Counted from the first letter of the stretch, positions 1-5,999 are shown. The stretch: 6,835 bases of DNA from Caldifarciminota bacterium (GCA_026986235.1 JALSOY010000248.1:1-6835), one strand, 5' to 3'. Notes: generated from the letters alone by a model not told the origin. Made by a program: numbers and translations.

Positions 1-282
1 CACGGCAGGCCCCTTTTTGGTGTTCAGCATTTTAAACTGGATACCCGTTTCATCGGCTGCCTTTCCCATCTCACCACCAAGGGCGTCTATGTCTTTAACA
101 AGCTGACCCTTGGCACTACCTCCTATGGCAGGATTGCACGACATCTGGCCTATCTGATCCAGATGGAGAGTAAACATAAGGGTCTTTGCCCCCATACGGG
201 CAGCCGCAAGGGCTGCCTCTATACCCGCATGGCCCCCACCTACAACAATGACATCATAGGTCTCCGGGTAAACAAGATTCAT
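1..282 (-). CDS. mnmG: tRNA uridine-5-carboxymethylaminomethyl modification enzyme MnmG (GidA), N-terminal part
   Basis: This is the first 94 codons of MnmG; the rest lies beyond the left edge. MnmG is an FAD-dependent cytosolic enzyme that works with the GTPase MnmE to install the cmnm5/nm5 modification on the wobble uridine of certain tRNAs. Visible are the FAD-binding Rossmann motif VVGGGHAGIEAA (about residues 13-24), the family signature QMSCNPAIGG (about 46-55) and the following KGQLVKDIDALGG stretch. The start is ATG at 282-280: the GGGHAG motif sits about 14 residues in, as in known MnmG proteins. There is no Shine-Dalgarno sequence before this ATG. Instead an A+T-rich stretch contains TAAAAT (minus strand 297-292) and TATAAA (291-286), so a very short or absent leader is likely. 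The gene is divergent from the PAS/HD-GYP gene. Identification is secure. Confidence 0.97.
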   Translation of the reverse strand, partial: MNLVYPETYDVIVVGGGHAGIEAALAAARMGAKTLMFTLHLDQIGQMSCNPAIGGSAKGQLVKDIDALGGEMGKAADETGIQFKMLNTKKGPAV

Positions 283-285
283 AAG

Positions 286-320
286 TTTATAATTTTATTG
301 CCGTTTTAACGATCAATAAA
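286..320 (-). promoter_or_regulatory. Possible mnmG promoter, -10-like element next to the start codon
   Basis: On the minus strand TTTATT (320-315), 17 bases, then TAAAAT (297-292) ends nine bases before the mnmG ATG. An alternative is TTGATC (316-311) with TTATAA or TATAAA (292-286) at 18-19 bases. The first choice would start transcription almost at the ATG. The region is A+T-rich, so chance matches are easy and the exact boxes are uncertain. Confidence 0.3.
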
Positions 321-340
321 GTCCAGAACTCGGAAAATCA

Positions 341-385
341 AATTCCCCTTTCCCCCTCCGCAAGAAGGAGGGCTAAAGGTGAATT
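341..385. repeat. Imperfect extragenic palindrome of the CCCCCTT/AAGGGGG type
   Basis: The left arm 341-359 and right arm 367-385 match as reverse complements at 16 of 19 positions around a 7-base loop. Outer GAAAAT (333-338) and ATTTTC (391-396) may extend the symmetry. The C-rich then G-rich composition resembles the cluster at 5657-5817. It lies between divergent mnmG and the PAS/HD-GYP gene, so it does not mark a gene end, and no T-run follows either arm. Confidence 0.65.
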
Positions 386-481
386 GGAATATTTTCTACG
401 GGTTTTAGCCGATAATTTTAAATTCGACAGTAGCAACTGATCTCAAAATGTCGCATCTTATTTGAAAAATCTGCCTGTCGG

Positions 482-510
482 TTGAAATACTGAACAGCCC
501 GGTTTATAAG
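482..510 (+). promoter_or_regulatory. Sigma70-like promoter for the PAS/HD-GYP gene
   Basis: TTGAAA (482-487), a 17-base spacer and TATAAG (505-510) make a good sigma70-type match. The expected transcription start is about 516-518, at or one to three bases before the ATG at 519, so the message would be leaderless or nearly so. This agrees with the lack of a clear Shine-Dalgarno sequence. Prediction only. Confidence 0.55.
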
Positions 511-518
511 TAAGTGTT

Positions 519-2534
519 ATGCCTTCTTTCACAACTGATGTCGAAAAGGTTTACCCGTACAGGAATTTCAGGCATTCCATCGTGGAGCTCCTTGACGGTA
601 ACGGCTTTTTCGTAAGCTGGAGTAAACACTGTGAAGAATTCTTTGGTATTTCCACACAAGAGAAGCAAGGAAAATTTCATCTGAGAGATGTTCTCTGGTC
701 CCCTGAATCTTTCACCTTTATCTGGAAGGACCTTGAAAAAGAAGGTAAATTCCTCGGTTTTACGGGCATAAGAGCAAAAGGTAAACGCGCAGAGGCCTTT
801 ATAGGTCTGTGGAAGCACAGCCCCACGGGATATGTGTCTCTTTTTCTCCTTGATGTTCAAAAATCTTTTCCTATAATTCACGAGTACAAGATCCTCTTTG
901 ATAGTATCCCCGATCCCATTTTCATCCTGGATAGAGAATTCAGGATTGTAAAGGCCAACAGGGCAACAGCAAGGGTCCTCGGAATGGATATCAATGAAAT
1001 TCTGGGTAAAACATGTTACGAAGTCGTTCACGAAACAGGTGAGCCACCTCCAGAGTGCCCGCACAGGAAACTTCTTAAAGACAAAAAGCCCCATACCGCA
1101 GAAATCTTTGAGAAGAACCTTGGAGGACTGAACATAGTTACGACAATACCCATATTTTCGCCTGACAACGAACTCATTGCCTCAATTCATGTTTCACGCA
1201 ATATTACGGAACTTAAGAGACTAAAAGAGCTTTACACATTTTTCTTTAACTTTTCACCGTCTATCAACATGATCCTTGACAAAAATTACGATATAGTTGA
1301 GACGAATGTTATGACCTTACACACTTTCAATGTCAGCCGGGATGAGTTACTGGGCACAAACTTTCTCGACCTCGTGGACAGAAAATACAGGGAAGAGGTA
1401 AGGGAAAAGCTGAAAAAACCGTTGATGGGTGAAATAATCCTGCCGTCAGTAGCAGATTTTACCTGGAAAGGGGTCAGAAAAACCCTTATATTTTCGTCGG
1501 TTACCCCACCCTCTTCCAACAGTTTCCACACATTGATAACCGGTATGGACATCACGCCTATAATTGACCTCCAGAAAAAACTGGTCATAAGTGAGAAAAA
1601 ATACGAAACGATATTTAACAAGTCGAAGGATCCCATATTTGTCCTGGACGATAACTATGTAATCACTGACCTGAACCGTGCTGGACTTGAATTATTCGGT
1701 AGGGACAGGAGTATTATAGTCGGAAAAAAGATTTTTGAATTCCTGGGTGGCGAATTCAGGAAAGTGCTGGAACAGATTAAAAAGCAGGCATACATTCACG
1801 AGGAGGCATATAAATTCGTTAAAGATGGTAATCTACTGCACTTCCTCGTGTCAGCCACCAGTTTCCTCTCCGAAAAGGGCAACGAAGCGTACCTGATTTA
1901 CCTGAGGGACATAACGAGAGAGAAGCAGTACGAGATGGAGCTTGAGAAGAGTCTTTTAAAGATGTCACTTCTTTTTGACGAAATAATATCAGCCATGTCA
2001 GATCTCGTTGAAACCCGTGACCCCTACACGGCCGGTCACCAGAGGCGTGTTGCTAAATTATCCGTTCTAATTGGAGGGGAACTGGGGCTTTCTGAAGATA
2101 GCAGGAAAGCTCTGCGATATGCAGGTTTAACCCATGACATTGGTAAAATTGCTATCCCTTCTGAAATCTTAACCAAACCGGGAAAGCTTACTCCACTCGA
2201 GTACGAGATGATAAAAACACACCCAGAGATTGGGTACAGGATACTGAAGGATATAGACTTTCCCTGGCCTGTTGCTGAGATAGTCTATGAACATCACGAG
2301 AGGCTTGATGGGTCCGGATATCCACGGGGATTGAAAGACGGAGAAATCCTGTTTGAAGCTCGTATCCTTGCAGTGGCCGATGTTGTTGAAGCCATGAGCT
2401 CCCACAGACCCTACAGGCCTGCACCCGGAATAGAGGCTGCCATCGACGAGATCAGGAAAAAGAAGGGGAAACTTTACGATCCTGATGTCGTAGATGCCTG
2501 CATCAGGGTACTTGAAAAAGGAAAATTCATCTGA
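519..2534 (+). CDS. Multi-PAS sensor with C-terminal HD-GYP domain, predicted cyclic di-GMP phosphodiesterase
   Basis: A 671-residue protein with no evident signal peptide or membrane span, so probably a cytosolic sensor. Four PAS-like segments are visible: about 18-113 (most diverged), 123-233 (DSIPDPIFILD), 238-350 and 360-470 (SKDPIFVLDDNY). A short helical linker (about 466-490) leads to an HD-GYP domain from about 491 to 671. The expected hallmarks are intact: VETRDPYTAGH (E498, H507), HDIGK (H539, D540, K543), H568 in THPEIGYRIL, HH 592-593 in HHERLDGSGYP with the GYP triad at 600-602, and D621 in AVADVVEAMSSHRPYRP. HD-GYP domains bind two or three metals and hydrolyse cyclic di-GMP; activity here is inferred from the complete motif set. 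No GGDEF or receiver domain is present. PAS 2 carries a Cys/His cluster (C166, H171, C180, H182). The ATG at 519 has only a weak Shine-Dalgarno match; GTG at 582 is possible but would cut into the first PAS-like segment. The gene is monocistronic and convergent with the operon on its right. The ligand is unknown. Confidence 0.95.
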   Translation: MPSFTTDVEKVYPYRNFRHSIVELLDGNGFFVSWSKHCEEFFGISTQEKQGKFHLRDVLWSPESFTFIWKDLEKEGKFLGFTGIRAKGKRAEAFIGLWKHSPTGYVSLFLLDVQKSFPIIHEYKILFDSIPDPIFILDREFRIVKANRATARVLGMDINEILGKTCYEVVHETGEPPPECPHRKLLKDKKPHTAEIFEKNLGGLNIVTTIPIFSPDNELIASIHVSRNITELKRLKELYTFFFNFSPSINMILDKNYDIVETNVMTLHTFNVSRDELLGTNFLDLVDRKYREEVREKLKKPLMGEIILPSVADFTWKGVRKTLIFSSVTPPSSNSFHTLITGMDITPIIDLQKKLVISEKKYETIFNKSKDPIFVLDDNYVITDLNRAGLELFGRDRSIIVGKKIFEFLGGEFRKVLEQIKKQAYIHEEAYKFVKDGNLLHFLVSATSFLSEKGNEAYLIYLRDITREKQYEMELEKSLLKMSLLFDEIISAMSDLVETRDPYTAGHQRRVAKLSVLIGGELGLSEDSRKALRYAGLTHDIGKIAIPSEILTKPGKLTPLEYEMIKTHPEIGYRILKDIDFPWPVAEIVYEHHERLDGSGYPRGLKDGEILFEARILAVADVVEAMSSHRPYRPAPGIEAAIDEIRKKKGKLYDPDVVDACIRVLEKGKFI

Positions 2535-2556
2535 ATGATGGAATCTGATTTTTAAA

Positions 2557-2607
2557 AATCCCCCTCCAATTAAGGAAAGATCCTGAAAGCACTAATATCC
2601 CCCTTTT
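2557..2607. repeat. Degenerate fragments of the CCCCCTT repeat between convergent genes
   Basis: AATCCCCCTCC (2557-2567) and ATCCCCCTTTT (2597-2607) look like left arms of the palindromes at 5657-5817, but matching AAGGGGG right arms are missing. A weak 4-bp hairpin AGGA/TCCT (2573-2584) lies between them. No hairpin with a T-run is visible for either converging gene, so transcription may end by Rho or run through. Confidence 0.35.
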
Positions 2608-2615
2608 CGCAGATA

Positions 2616-3656
2616 TCATGTGAGTACACAGAATTCTTCGAGGACCGAGATCCTTTTTTCTTCTGGAGTCTCGTTTAAAATAGTGTATCTCTCACGGATA
2701 CGAGGGGCAATTTCAATCGCCCTTTTGAGAGTTTCGCAGTCTATTCCAAGTTCCAGAGGATTTACAGGAAACTTCATCCTTTTATAGAATCCAAGAAGTT
2801 TTTTTGCCTTCTCCCTCTGGTCCTGCAGGATGAGTGTCAGAAGAGTTGCAAAACCCACCTGAAGACCGTGGAGTTTCCTCTTTTCCATTAACAATCTATC
2901 CAGGCTGTGGCTTATGTTGTGCTCTGATCCACTTGCTGGTCTTGAGCTACCGGCGATACCCATGGAGATTCCGCTCAAAACCAGCCCTTCTGCGAGGTCA
3001 CGGAGAAAACCGGTATCGGCTGGCCCGTTGTAGACATCAGAGTTTGCAAGTATCTTTTCCGCAGGCATAAGGGCTATGAGGCGTGAAAAGTTATCTATTT
3101 TTTCGACACCCCTTTTAAAGGCAAGTTCCCAGTCGAAAGAGGCTGAAATGTTGGACATCAGGTCACCCAGTCCGGCCTTTGTGTAATTCTGTGGAGATTT
3201 TTTCACGATATCGAGATCTATAATCACACCGGTGGGCATTACAGTTCCAAGACTTCTGTATTTCCCATTTTCTTTCAATATGCTGATGGGTGACGAAACG
3301 CTGTCACTTGCAAGTATCGTGGGGATGGCAATAACGGGCAGTGTGGTTTCAACTGACAGAAATTTTCCGCTGTCGATCACCCTTCCACCGCCTGCAGCTA
3401 TCAGGAGGTCGTATCCCTTACCGTAAATGGAGCTTTTTAGCTCCAGAAGATCTCCTGTCTCGCTGGAGCTGATTATCTTCTTATCAAATCTGTGGAAAAT
3501 GCCGGTTTTCTCAAGTACCTTTGAACTATTGGGGCCACTCAGGACAAGGGGTTTTTCAAAGCTCACATTGTTTTTCCTGAGTATGTCGTCAAATCGATCC
3601 ACGACTCCTTCCCCGATTTCAAGAAAAACAGGTATGTTAATCAACCTGTAGATCAT
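2616..3656 (-). CDS. sn-glycerol-1-phosphate dehydrogenase-like enzyme (AraM/EgsA group of the iron-containing alcohol dehydrogenase superfamily)
   Basis: A 346-residue protein, close to the usual length of archaeal G1P dehydrogenase. The family reduces dihydroxyacetone phosphate to sn-glycerol 1-phosphate with NAD(P)H in the cytosol, using Zn2+ or Ni2+. Visible are the nucleotide-binding AAGGGRVIDSGKF (about residues 87-99), VIAIPTILASDSVSSPISI (about 108-126) and GLGDLMSN with the first metal ligand D165. GSSRPASGSEHNISH (about 236-250) supplies H246, and KLHGLQVGFA (about 261-270) supplies H263. The Asp-His-His set is complete, so an active metal enzyme is expected. The start is ATG at 3656-3654, because AAAGGAG (minus strand 3670-3664) lies 7 bases upstream; a TTG one codon earlier is less likely. 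The start overlaps the end of the cytidylyltransferase gene by 20 bases, which indicates coupled translation. It is the last gene of the operon. Related dehydrogenases act on other substrates, so G1P specificity is probable rather than certain. Confidence 0.82.
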   Translation of the reverse strand: MIYRLINIPVFLEIGEGVVDRFDDILRKNNVSFEKPLVLSGPNSSKVLEKTGIFHRFDKKIISSSETGDLLELKSSIYGKGYDLLIAAGGGRVIDSGKFLSVETTLPVIAIPTILASDSVSSPISILKENGKYRSLGTVMPTGVIIDLDIVKKSPQNYTKAGLGDLMSNISASFDWELAFKRGVEKIDNFSRLIALMPAEKILANSDVYNGPADTGFLRDLAEGLVLSGISMGIAGSSRPASGSEHNISHSLDRLLMEKRKLHGLQVGFATLLTLILQDQREKAKKLLGFYKRMKFPVNPLELGIDCETLKRAIEIAPRIRERYTILNETPEEKRISVLEEFCVLT

Positions 3657-4347
3657 CAATTATCTCCTTTGCCCTCTTTAAATCCTCAAAGGTATCAATT
3701 TCAACCCACGGTTTTCCATCTGTGTAAACAGGCCTCAGTTCAACTCTGTGGAGGACCCGATTTATGGCATCTTCGTACCACCTGTCACCCTCCCCGGACT
3801 GGATCATTTTTTCAATTTGATCGAAAATTACACTCGCCGATCCGTCGTAAACAGAGATTCCGATGTATTCACCGTCCGCTATAGAGGGATCAATCCCCTT
3901 ACTAATCTCTCTGATCCTGCCATTTTTGATCCTTACCTTCATCTCCTCCTCACCCAGCTCCTTTACATTGTCTATCACCATAGAGTTTCCCTCACTTCTA
4001 ACGAGAGAAAAAAGAAGTTCCGGATGAAAGATGGTGTCTCCGTTGAGAAGTAAAAATTTTTCACCCTCCCAGTAATTCCTTATTAACAGAAAGGAGTAAA
4101 TGTTGTTGTATCGATTGTAAAGATCGTTGTAAATCAGATTGTAATTCTTAAACTTCGTAAGTTTTTCAAACATGTAGCCGCCGATGATAAAAATTTTTTC
4201 AGCCGAGAAACCGGCTTTATGAAGCATATCAATCTGGAATTTGAGCACACTGAGACCATTTTTTATCTCAACGAGTGTCTTCGGAACATCTCTCGTAAGT
4301 GGCATGAGTCGTGATCCAAGTCCTGCGGCGAGTATGAAGGCCTTCAT
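3637..4347 (-). CDS. LicC/PntC-like sugar- or alcohol-phosphate nucleotidyltransferase, probably a cytidylyltransferase
   Basis: A 236-residue protein forming one nucleotidyltransferase fold of normal length. The N-terminus has LAAGLGSRLMPLT (about 6-18) with P22-K23, the nucleotide-binding and catalytic loop. YNNIYSF (80-86) resembles the base-recognition region of choline-phosphate and phosphonate cytidylyltransferases. NGDTIF (102-107) carries metal-binding D104. DGEYIGIS (158-165), DRWYEDAI (188-195) and WVEID (214-218, with D218) are typical of the same group rather than of glucose-1-phosphate thymidylyltransferases. The likely reaction is CTP plus a phospho-alcohol giving a CDP-alcohol. 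Because the next gene looks like a G1P dehydrogenase, CDP-glycerol built on sn-glycerol 1-phosphate is an attractive product; inositol phosphate, phosphocholine or a phosphonate are alternatives. Its ATG overlaps the flippase stop in an ATGA (4347-4344), with no separate Shine-Dalgarno sequence, so translation probably reinitiates. Confidence 0.85.
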   Translation of the reverse strand: MKAFILAAGLGSRLMPLTRDVPKTLVEIKNGLSVLKFQIDMLHKAGFSAEKIFIIGGYMFEKLTKFKNYNLIYNDLYNRYNNIYSFLLIRNYWEGEKFLLLNGDTIFHPELLFSLVRSEGNSMVIDNVKELGEEEMKVRIKNGRIREISKGIDPSIADGEYIGISVYDGSASVIFDQIEKMIQSGEGDRWYEDAINRVLHRVELRPVYTDGKPWVEIDTFEDLKRAKEIIDDLQVD

Positions 4348-5624
4348 GGTTTTATCAGGCGGTAGTATAAGCTAAATGCCAGAATGAATACAACCAGCTC
4401 TGAAAGAACCGTGGTGTATGCCGCGCCAAAGAATCCAAATCTCGGGATCAAAAACAGATTCAGGGAAAAATTTGTAACCGCACCCGCCGTCGTTACCCAG
4501 AAGTAGAGCCTCTCCCTCCCCGCTATAATGAGGAGATTGGGGAAAACCAGGTTTACAAACATTATCAGATTTGCGTTAAGAAGGATTCTCAGGAGCCTTA
4601 CCGTTTCAGGTGAATGGTATTTAGAACCATAGAAAATCTTTATTACTGGTGATGCAAGGGCAAAAACTCCGGCATAGATCAGAACGCCAACACCTATGGA
4701 CACAAGCTCGATATTTTTCAAATATTCGGAGAATCTCTCCCAGGGAATTGACCCCATCCGGGACAGGGTGGGTTGAACAGCGTAGAGAATGGAGAATCTG
4801 ACAATGGAGATGGCAAGAACGAAATTGTATATGGCACCGTATGTGCCCACATCCTGCATGGTTTTAAAAAAACCCAGCATTATCGTGTCGATGTTGTAGT
4901 AAACTTTAATCATAACGAACGATGCCGTGAGGACAACAGAAACCTTCAAAACCGAAAGCCAGTTGTGTATATTTACCCTCAATGCCACAATGTCGCGGTA
5001 TTTGCGAAACAGGATAAAGAGGATAAGGAGAGACGAAAAGGAAAGTGATAAAAATCTTGAGGAAGGCACTCTGAGAATGTCAGATGGACTTCGCACGACC
5101 GTCAAAATGAAAATGAAGAAAAGAAGGTTAAAGGAAAGATTCCACAGCGCTGCATACTTCATGTCTTCAAGAGCGCGAAAGGCCCATTCAACTGAGATGG
5201 CAAAGGGGATAAGATTGAGAAATGTAAGAAAGATCAGCCCCTGCAGGTCCCTGAGGCGGGGAACAATCGTCGAAAGAAGGATTGAGAGAATAATGAGAAC
5301 GGCAGACACAGTGAGCTTAATGGAAAGGATATCACCGAGAAGCTCTCTAAGTCTCTCTCTGTTTCTTGCAACTTCAATGGTTCCGTATGTGCTAAGTCCG
5401 AAGTCTGCAAGTAACATACCGTAAGAAAGGAGGGCGAACACAAAGGCCCACTTACCATATCCCTCGTTGCCCAGTCTCCTGGCAAGGATAATAACGGCAC
5501 CAAATCCAAATATGCGTCCGGATACCTGTCCGATTATCATCCAGGAAAAGTTTTTGATTATTCTGAAGGTTAAACTATCCCTCATGTGCGGGGAAATTCT
5601 AAACCAGTAGCGTCGAAAGGTCAC
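4344..5624 (-). CDS. Wzx-type polysaccharide flippase (MOP superfamily)
   Basis: A 426-residue, strongly hydrophobic inner-membrane protein with about 12 membrane segments, at the usual family length. Such proteins flip lipid-linked oligosaccharides across the cytoplasmic membrane. The N-terminal pattern NFSWMIIGQVSGRIFGFGA followed by LARRLGNEGYGKWAF (about residues 25-62) is characteristic. YYNIDTIMLGFF (about 242-253) and the late NLFLIPRFGFFGAAYTT (about 389-405) are also family landmarks. Apparent membrane segments are near 26-46, 58-82, 104-121, 126-146, 157-176, 190-206, 224-244, 262-283, 304-329, 345-367, 373-393 and 398-421. It is the first gene of the operon. The start used is GTG (5624-5622), with only a weak GGA upstream; ATG at 5585-5583 (residue 14) lacks a better site but would still precede the first membrane segment, so the start is uncertain. 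The transported molecule cannot be read from the sequence. Confidence 0.9.
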   Translation of the reverse strand: MTFRRYWFRISPHMRDSLTFRIIKNFSWMIIGQVSGRIFGFGAVIILARRLGNEGYGKWAFVFALLSYGMLLADFGLSTYGTIEVARNRERLRELLGDILSIKLTVSAVLIILSILLSTIVPRLRDLQGLIFLTFLNLIPFAISVEWAFRALEDMKYAALWNLSFNLLFFIFILTVVRSPSDILRVPSSRFLSLSFSSLLILFILFRKYRDIVALRVNIHNWLSVLKVSVVLTASFVMIKVYYNIDTIMLGFFKTMQDVGTYGAIYNFVLAISIVRFSILYAVQPTLSRMGSIPWERFSEYLKNIELVSIGVGVLIYAGVFALASPVIKIFYGSKYHSPETVRLLRILLNANLIMFVNLVFPNLLIIAGRERLYFWVTTAGAVTNFSLNLFLIPRFGFFGAAYTTVLSELVVFILAFSLYYRLIKP

Positions 5625-5656
5625 TTTCCATCAGTTCACTGACAAAAGGAAAACTC

Positions 5657-5686
5657 TAAGATCCCCCTTCACCACGGGGTATCTTA
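5657..5686. repeat. Extragenic palindrome 1 of the cluster
   Basis: TAAGATCCCCC (5657-5667) faces GGGGTATCTTA (5676-5686) around an 8-base loop, with one mismatch in 11. It is the unit nearest the flippase start. Confidence 0.7.
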
Positions 5687-5695
5687 CGAGACCAA

Positions 5696-5721
5696 AGTCC
5701 CCCTTCTGAAGAAGGGGGACT
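5696..5721. repeat. Extragenic palindrome 2, perfect 11-bp stem
   Basis: AGTCCCCCTTC (5696-5706) and GAAGGGGGACT (5711-5721) are perfect reverse complements with a TGAA loop. This is the most regular copy. No T-run follows on either strand, so it is not an obvious terminator. Confidence 0.8.
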
Positions 5722-5722
5722 A

Positions 5723-5757
5723 AGGGGGATGTTTTCCGATTGAACTTCAATCCCCCT
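5723..5757. repeat. Inverted copy with arms in the opposite order
   Basis: AGGGGGAT (5723-5730) and ATCCCCCT (5750-5757) are perfect 8-base reverse complements around a 19-base spacer. Here the G-rich arm comes first, unlike the neighbouring units, so the arms could instead pair with those of units 2 and 4. Confidence 0.55.
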
Positions 5758-5760
5758 GTT

Positions 5761-5780
5761 TCCCCCTTCTCCAAGGGGGA
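5761..5780. repeat. Extragenic palindrome 4, perfect 8-bp stem
   Basis: TCCCCCTT (5761-5768) and AAGGGGGA (5773-5780) pair perfectly around CTCC. TTTT follows on the plus strand (5781-5784), too short a run for a confident terminator call. Confidence 0.75.
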
Positions 5781-5793
5781 TTTTGAGAAGAAG

Positions 5794-5817
5794 AATCCCC
5801 TTCGCAAGGAGGGGATT
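5794..5817. repeat. Extragenic palindrome 5
   Basis: AATCCCCT (5794-5801) and AGGGGATT (5810-5817) pair perfectly around an 8-base loop. It is the right-hand end of the cluster and lies 7 bases from the A-run of the minus-strand terminator. Confidence 0.75.
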
Positions 5818-5824
5818 TGGGAAG

Positions 5825-5859
5825 AAAAAAATACCCCGATCCTTTCAGGGATCGGGGTA
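5825..5859 (-). terminator. Strong intrinsic terminator, minus-strand direction
   Basis: Read on the minus strand, TACCCCGATCC (5859-5849), loop CTGAAA, and GGATCGGGGTA (5842-5832) form a perfect 11-bp stem, followed directly by seven T (5831-5825). On the plus strand no T-run follows, so it works only leftward. No protein gene ends just before it. It therefore ends either an independent small RNA from the promoter near 6000 or, as an attenuator, the leader of the flippase operon, whose first codon is 200 bases further on. Confidence 0.85.
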
Positions 5860-5988
5860 AGACCTCAACCAGGATATGGTAGTGATGCTGCTAATGCCTG
5901 TTAAGGCGGGATTAAAGTCTAACCTCCCGGACAAAATCTGTCAAGGGGAAGTAAGCTGGAGAGCCGGAAGTTCCCCTTACATCACACA
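5860..5988 (-). ncRNA. Candidate structured small RNA or attenuated leader, family not recognised
   Basis: A minus-strand transcript from the predicted start near 5988 to the terminator would be about 160 bases. Several stems are visible: a long-range closing stem GTGATG (5985-5980) with CATCAC (5887-5882); AAGGGGAA (5978-5971) with TTCCCCTT (5950-5943), perfect over 8 bp; GACA/TGTC (5942-5930); CGGGA (5929-5925) with TCCCG (5911-5907); and GCCT (5907-5904) with AGGC (5899-5896). The last hairpin can be extended by TAAT (5914-5911) with ATTA (5895-5892), which excludes the CGGGA/TCCCG stem and gives two alternative folds. Promoter, structure and terminator together support a real RNA gene. 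I do not recognise it as 6S, SRP, tmRNA, RNase P or a familiar riboswitch class. It could act alone or regulate the flippase operon downstream. A 25-codon ORF overlaps its 5' half. Confidence 0.45.
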
Positions 5989-5999
5989 TGATTTATAAT
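5971..5999 (+). promoter_or_regulatory. Predicted recJ promoter with consensus -10
   Basis: TATAAT (5994-5999) is a perfect -10; TTCCCC (5971-5976) at 17 bases is a poor -35. The start would fall near 6006, leaving about five bases before the recJ ATG. The -10 overlaps the minus-strand TATTAT, so the two divergent promoters share one A+T-rich core and probably compete. Confidence 0.5.

Noticed and set aside
425..480. CGACAG/CTGTCG inverted repeat as an operator upstream of the PAS/HD-GYP gene
   Set aside because: Only six bases match, the arms are separated by 44 bases, and the symmetry does not extend; chance is a sufficient explanation.
504..1094. A 196-codon open frame on the minus strand opposite the PAS/HD-GYP gene
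   Set aside because: It is the antisense shadow of a clearly coding plus-strand frame with conserved domains; its translation shows no recognisable motif. Other open frames opposite or out of phase with the dehydrogenase, nucleotidyltransferase and flippase genes were rejected for the same reason.
2547..2560. Perfect palindrome GATTTTTAAAAATC after the PAS/HD-GYP stop codon
   Set aside because: It is all weak A/T pairs with no loop and no following T-run, so it cannot act as a normal intrinsic terminator; such A/T palindromes arise easily by chance.
5696..5721. The perfect 11-bp hairpin as a terminator
   Set aside because: Neither strand has a T-run after the stem (TAAGG on one side, TTTGG on the other), and it belongs to the repeat cluster.
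5657..5817. CRISPR array
   Set aside because: The repeated units are short palindromes of variable sequence with very short variable gaps, not identical direct repeats with uniform unique spacers, and no cas gene is present.
5943..5978. SRP RNA, because the plus strand contains GAGAGCCGGAAG
   Set aside because: The SRP domain IV requires paired AGG and GGAAG/AGCAG internal loops; these are absent, and the terminator and better promoter lie on the other strand.
5860..5988. 6S RNA, based on length and a free-standing terminator
   Set aside because: 6S RNA is one long hairpin with a central bubble; the stems here form several separate branches and the extreme ends do not pair over a long stretch.
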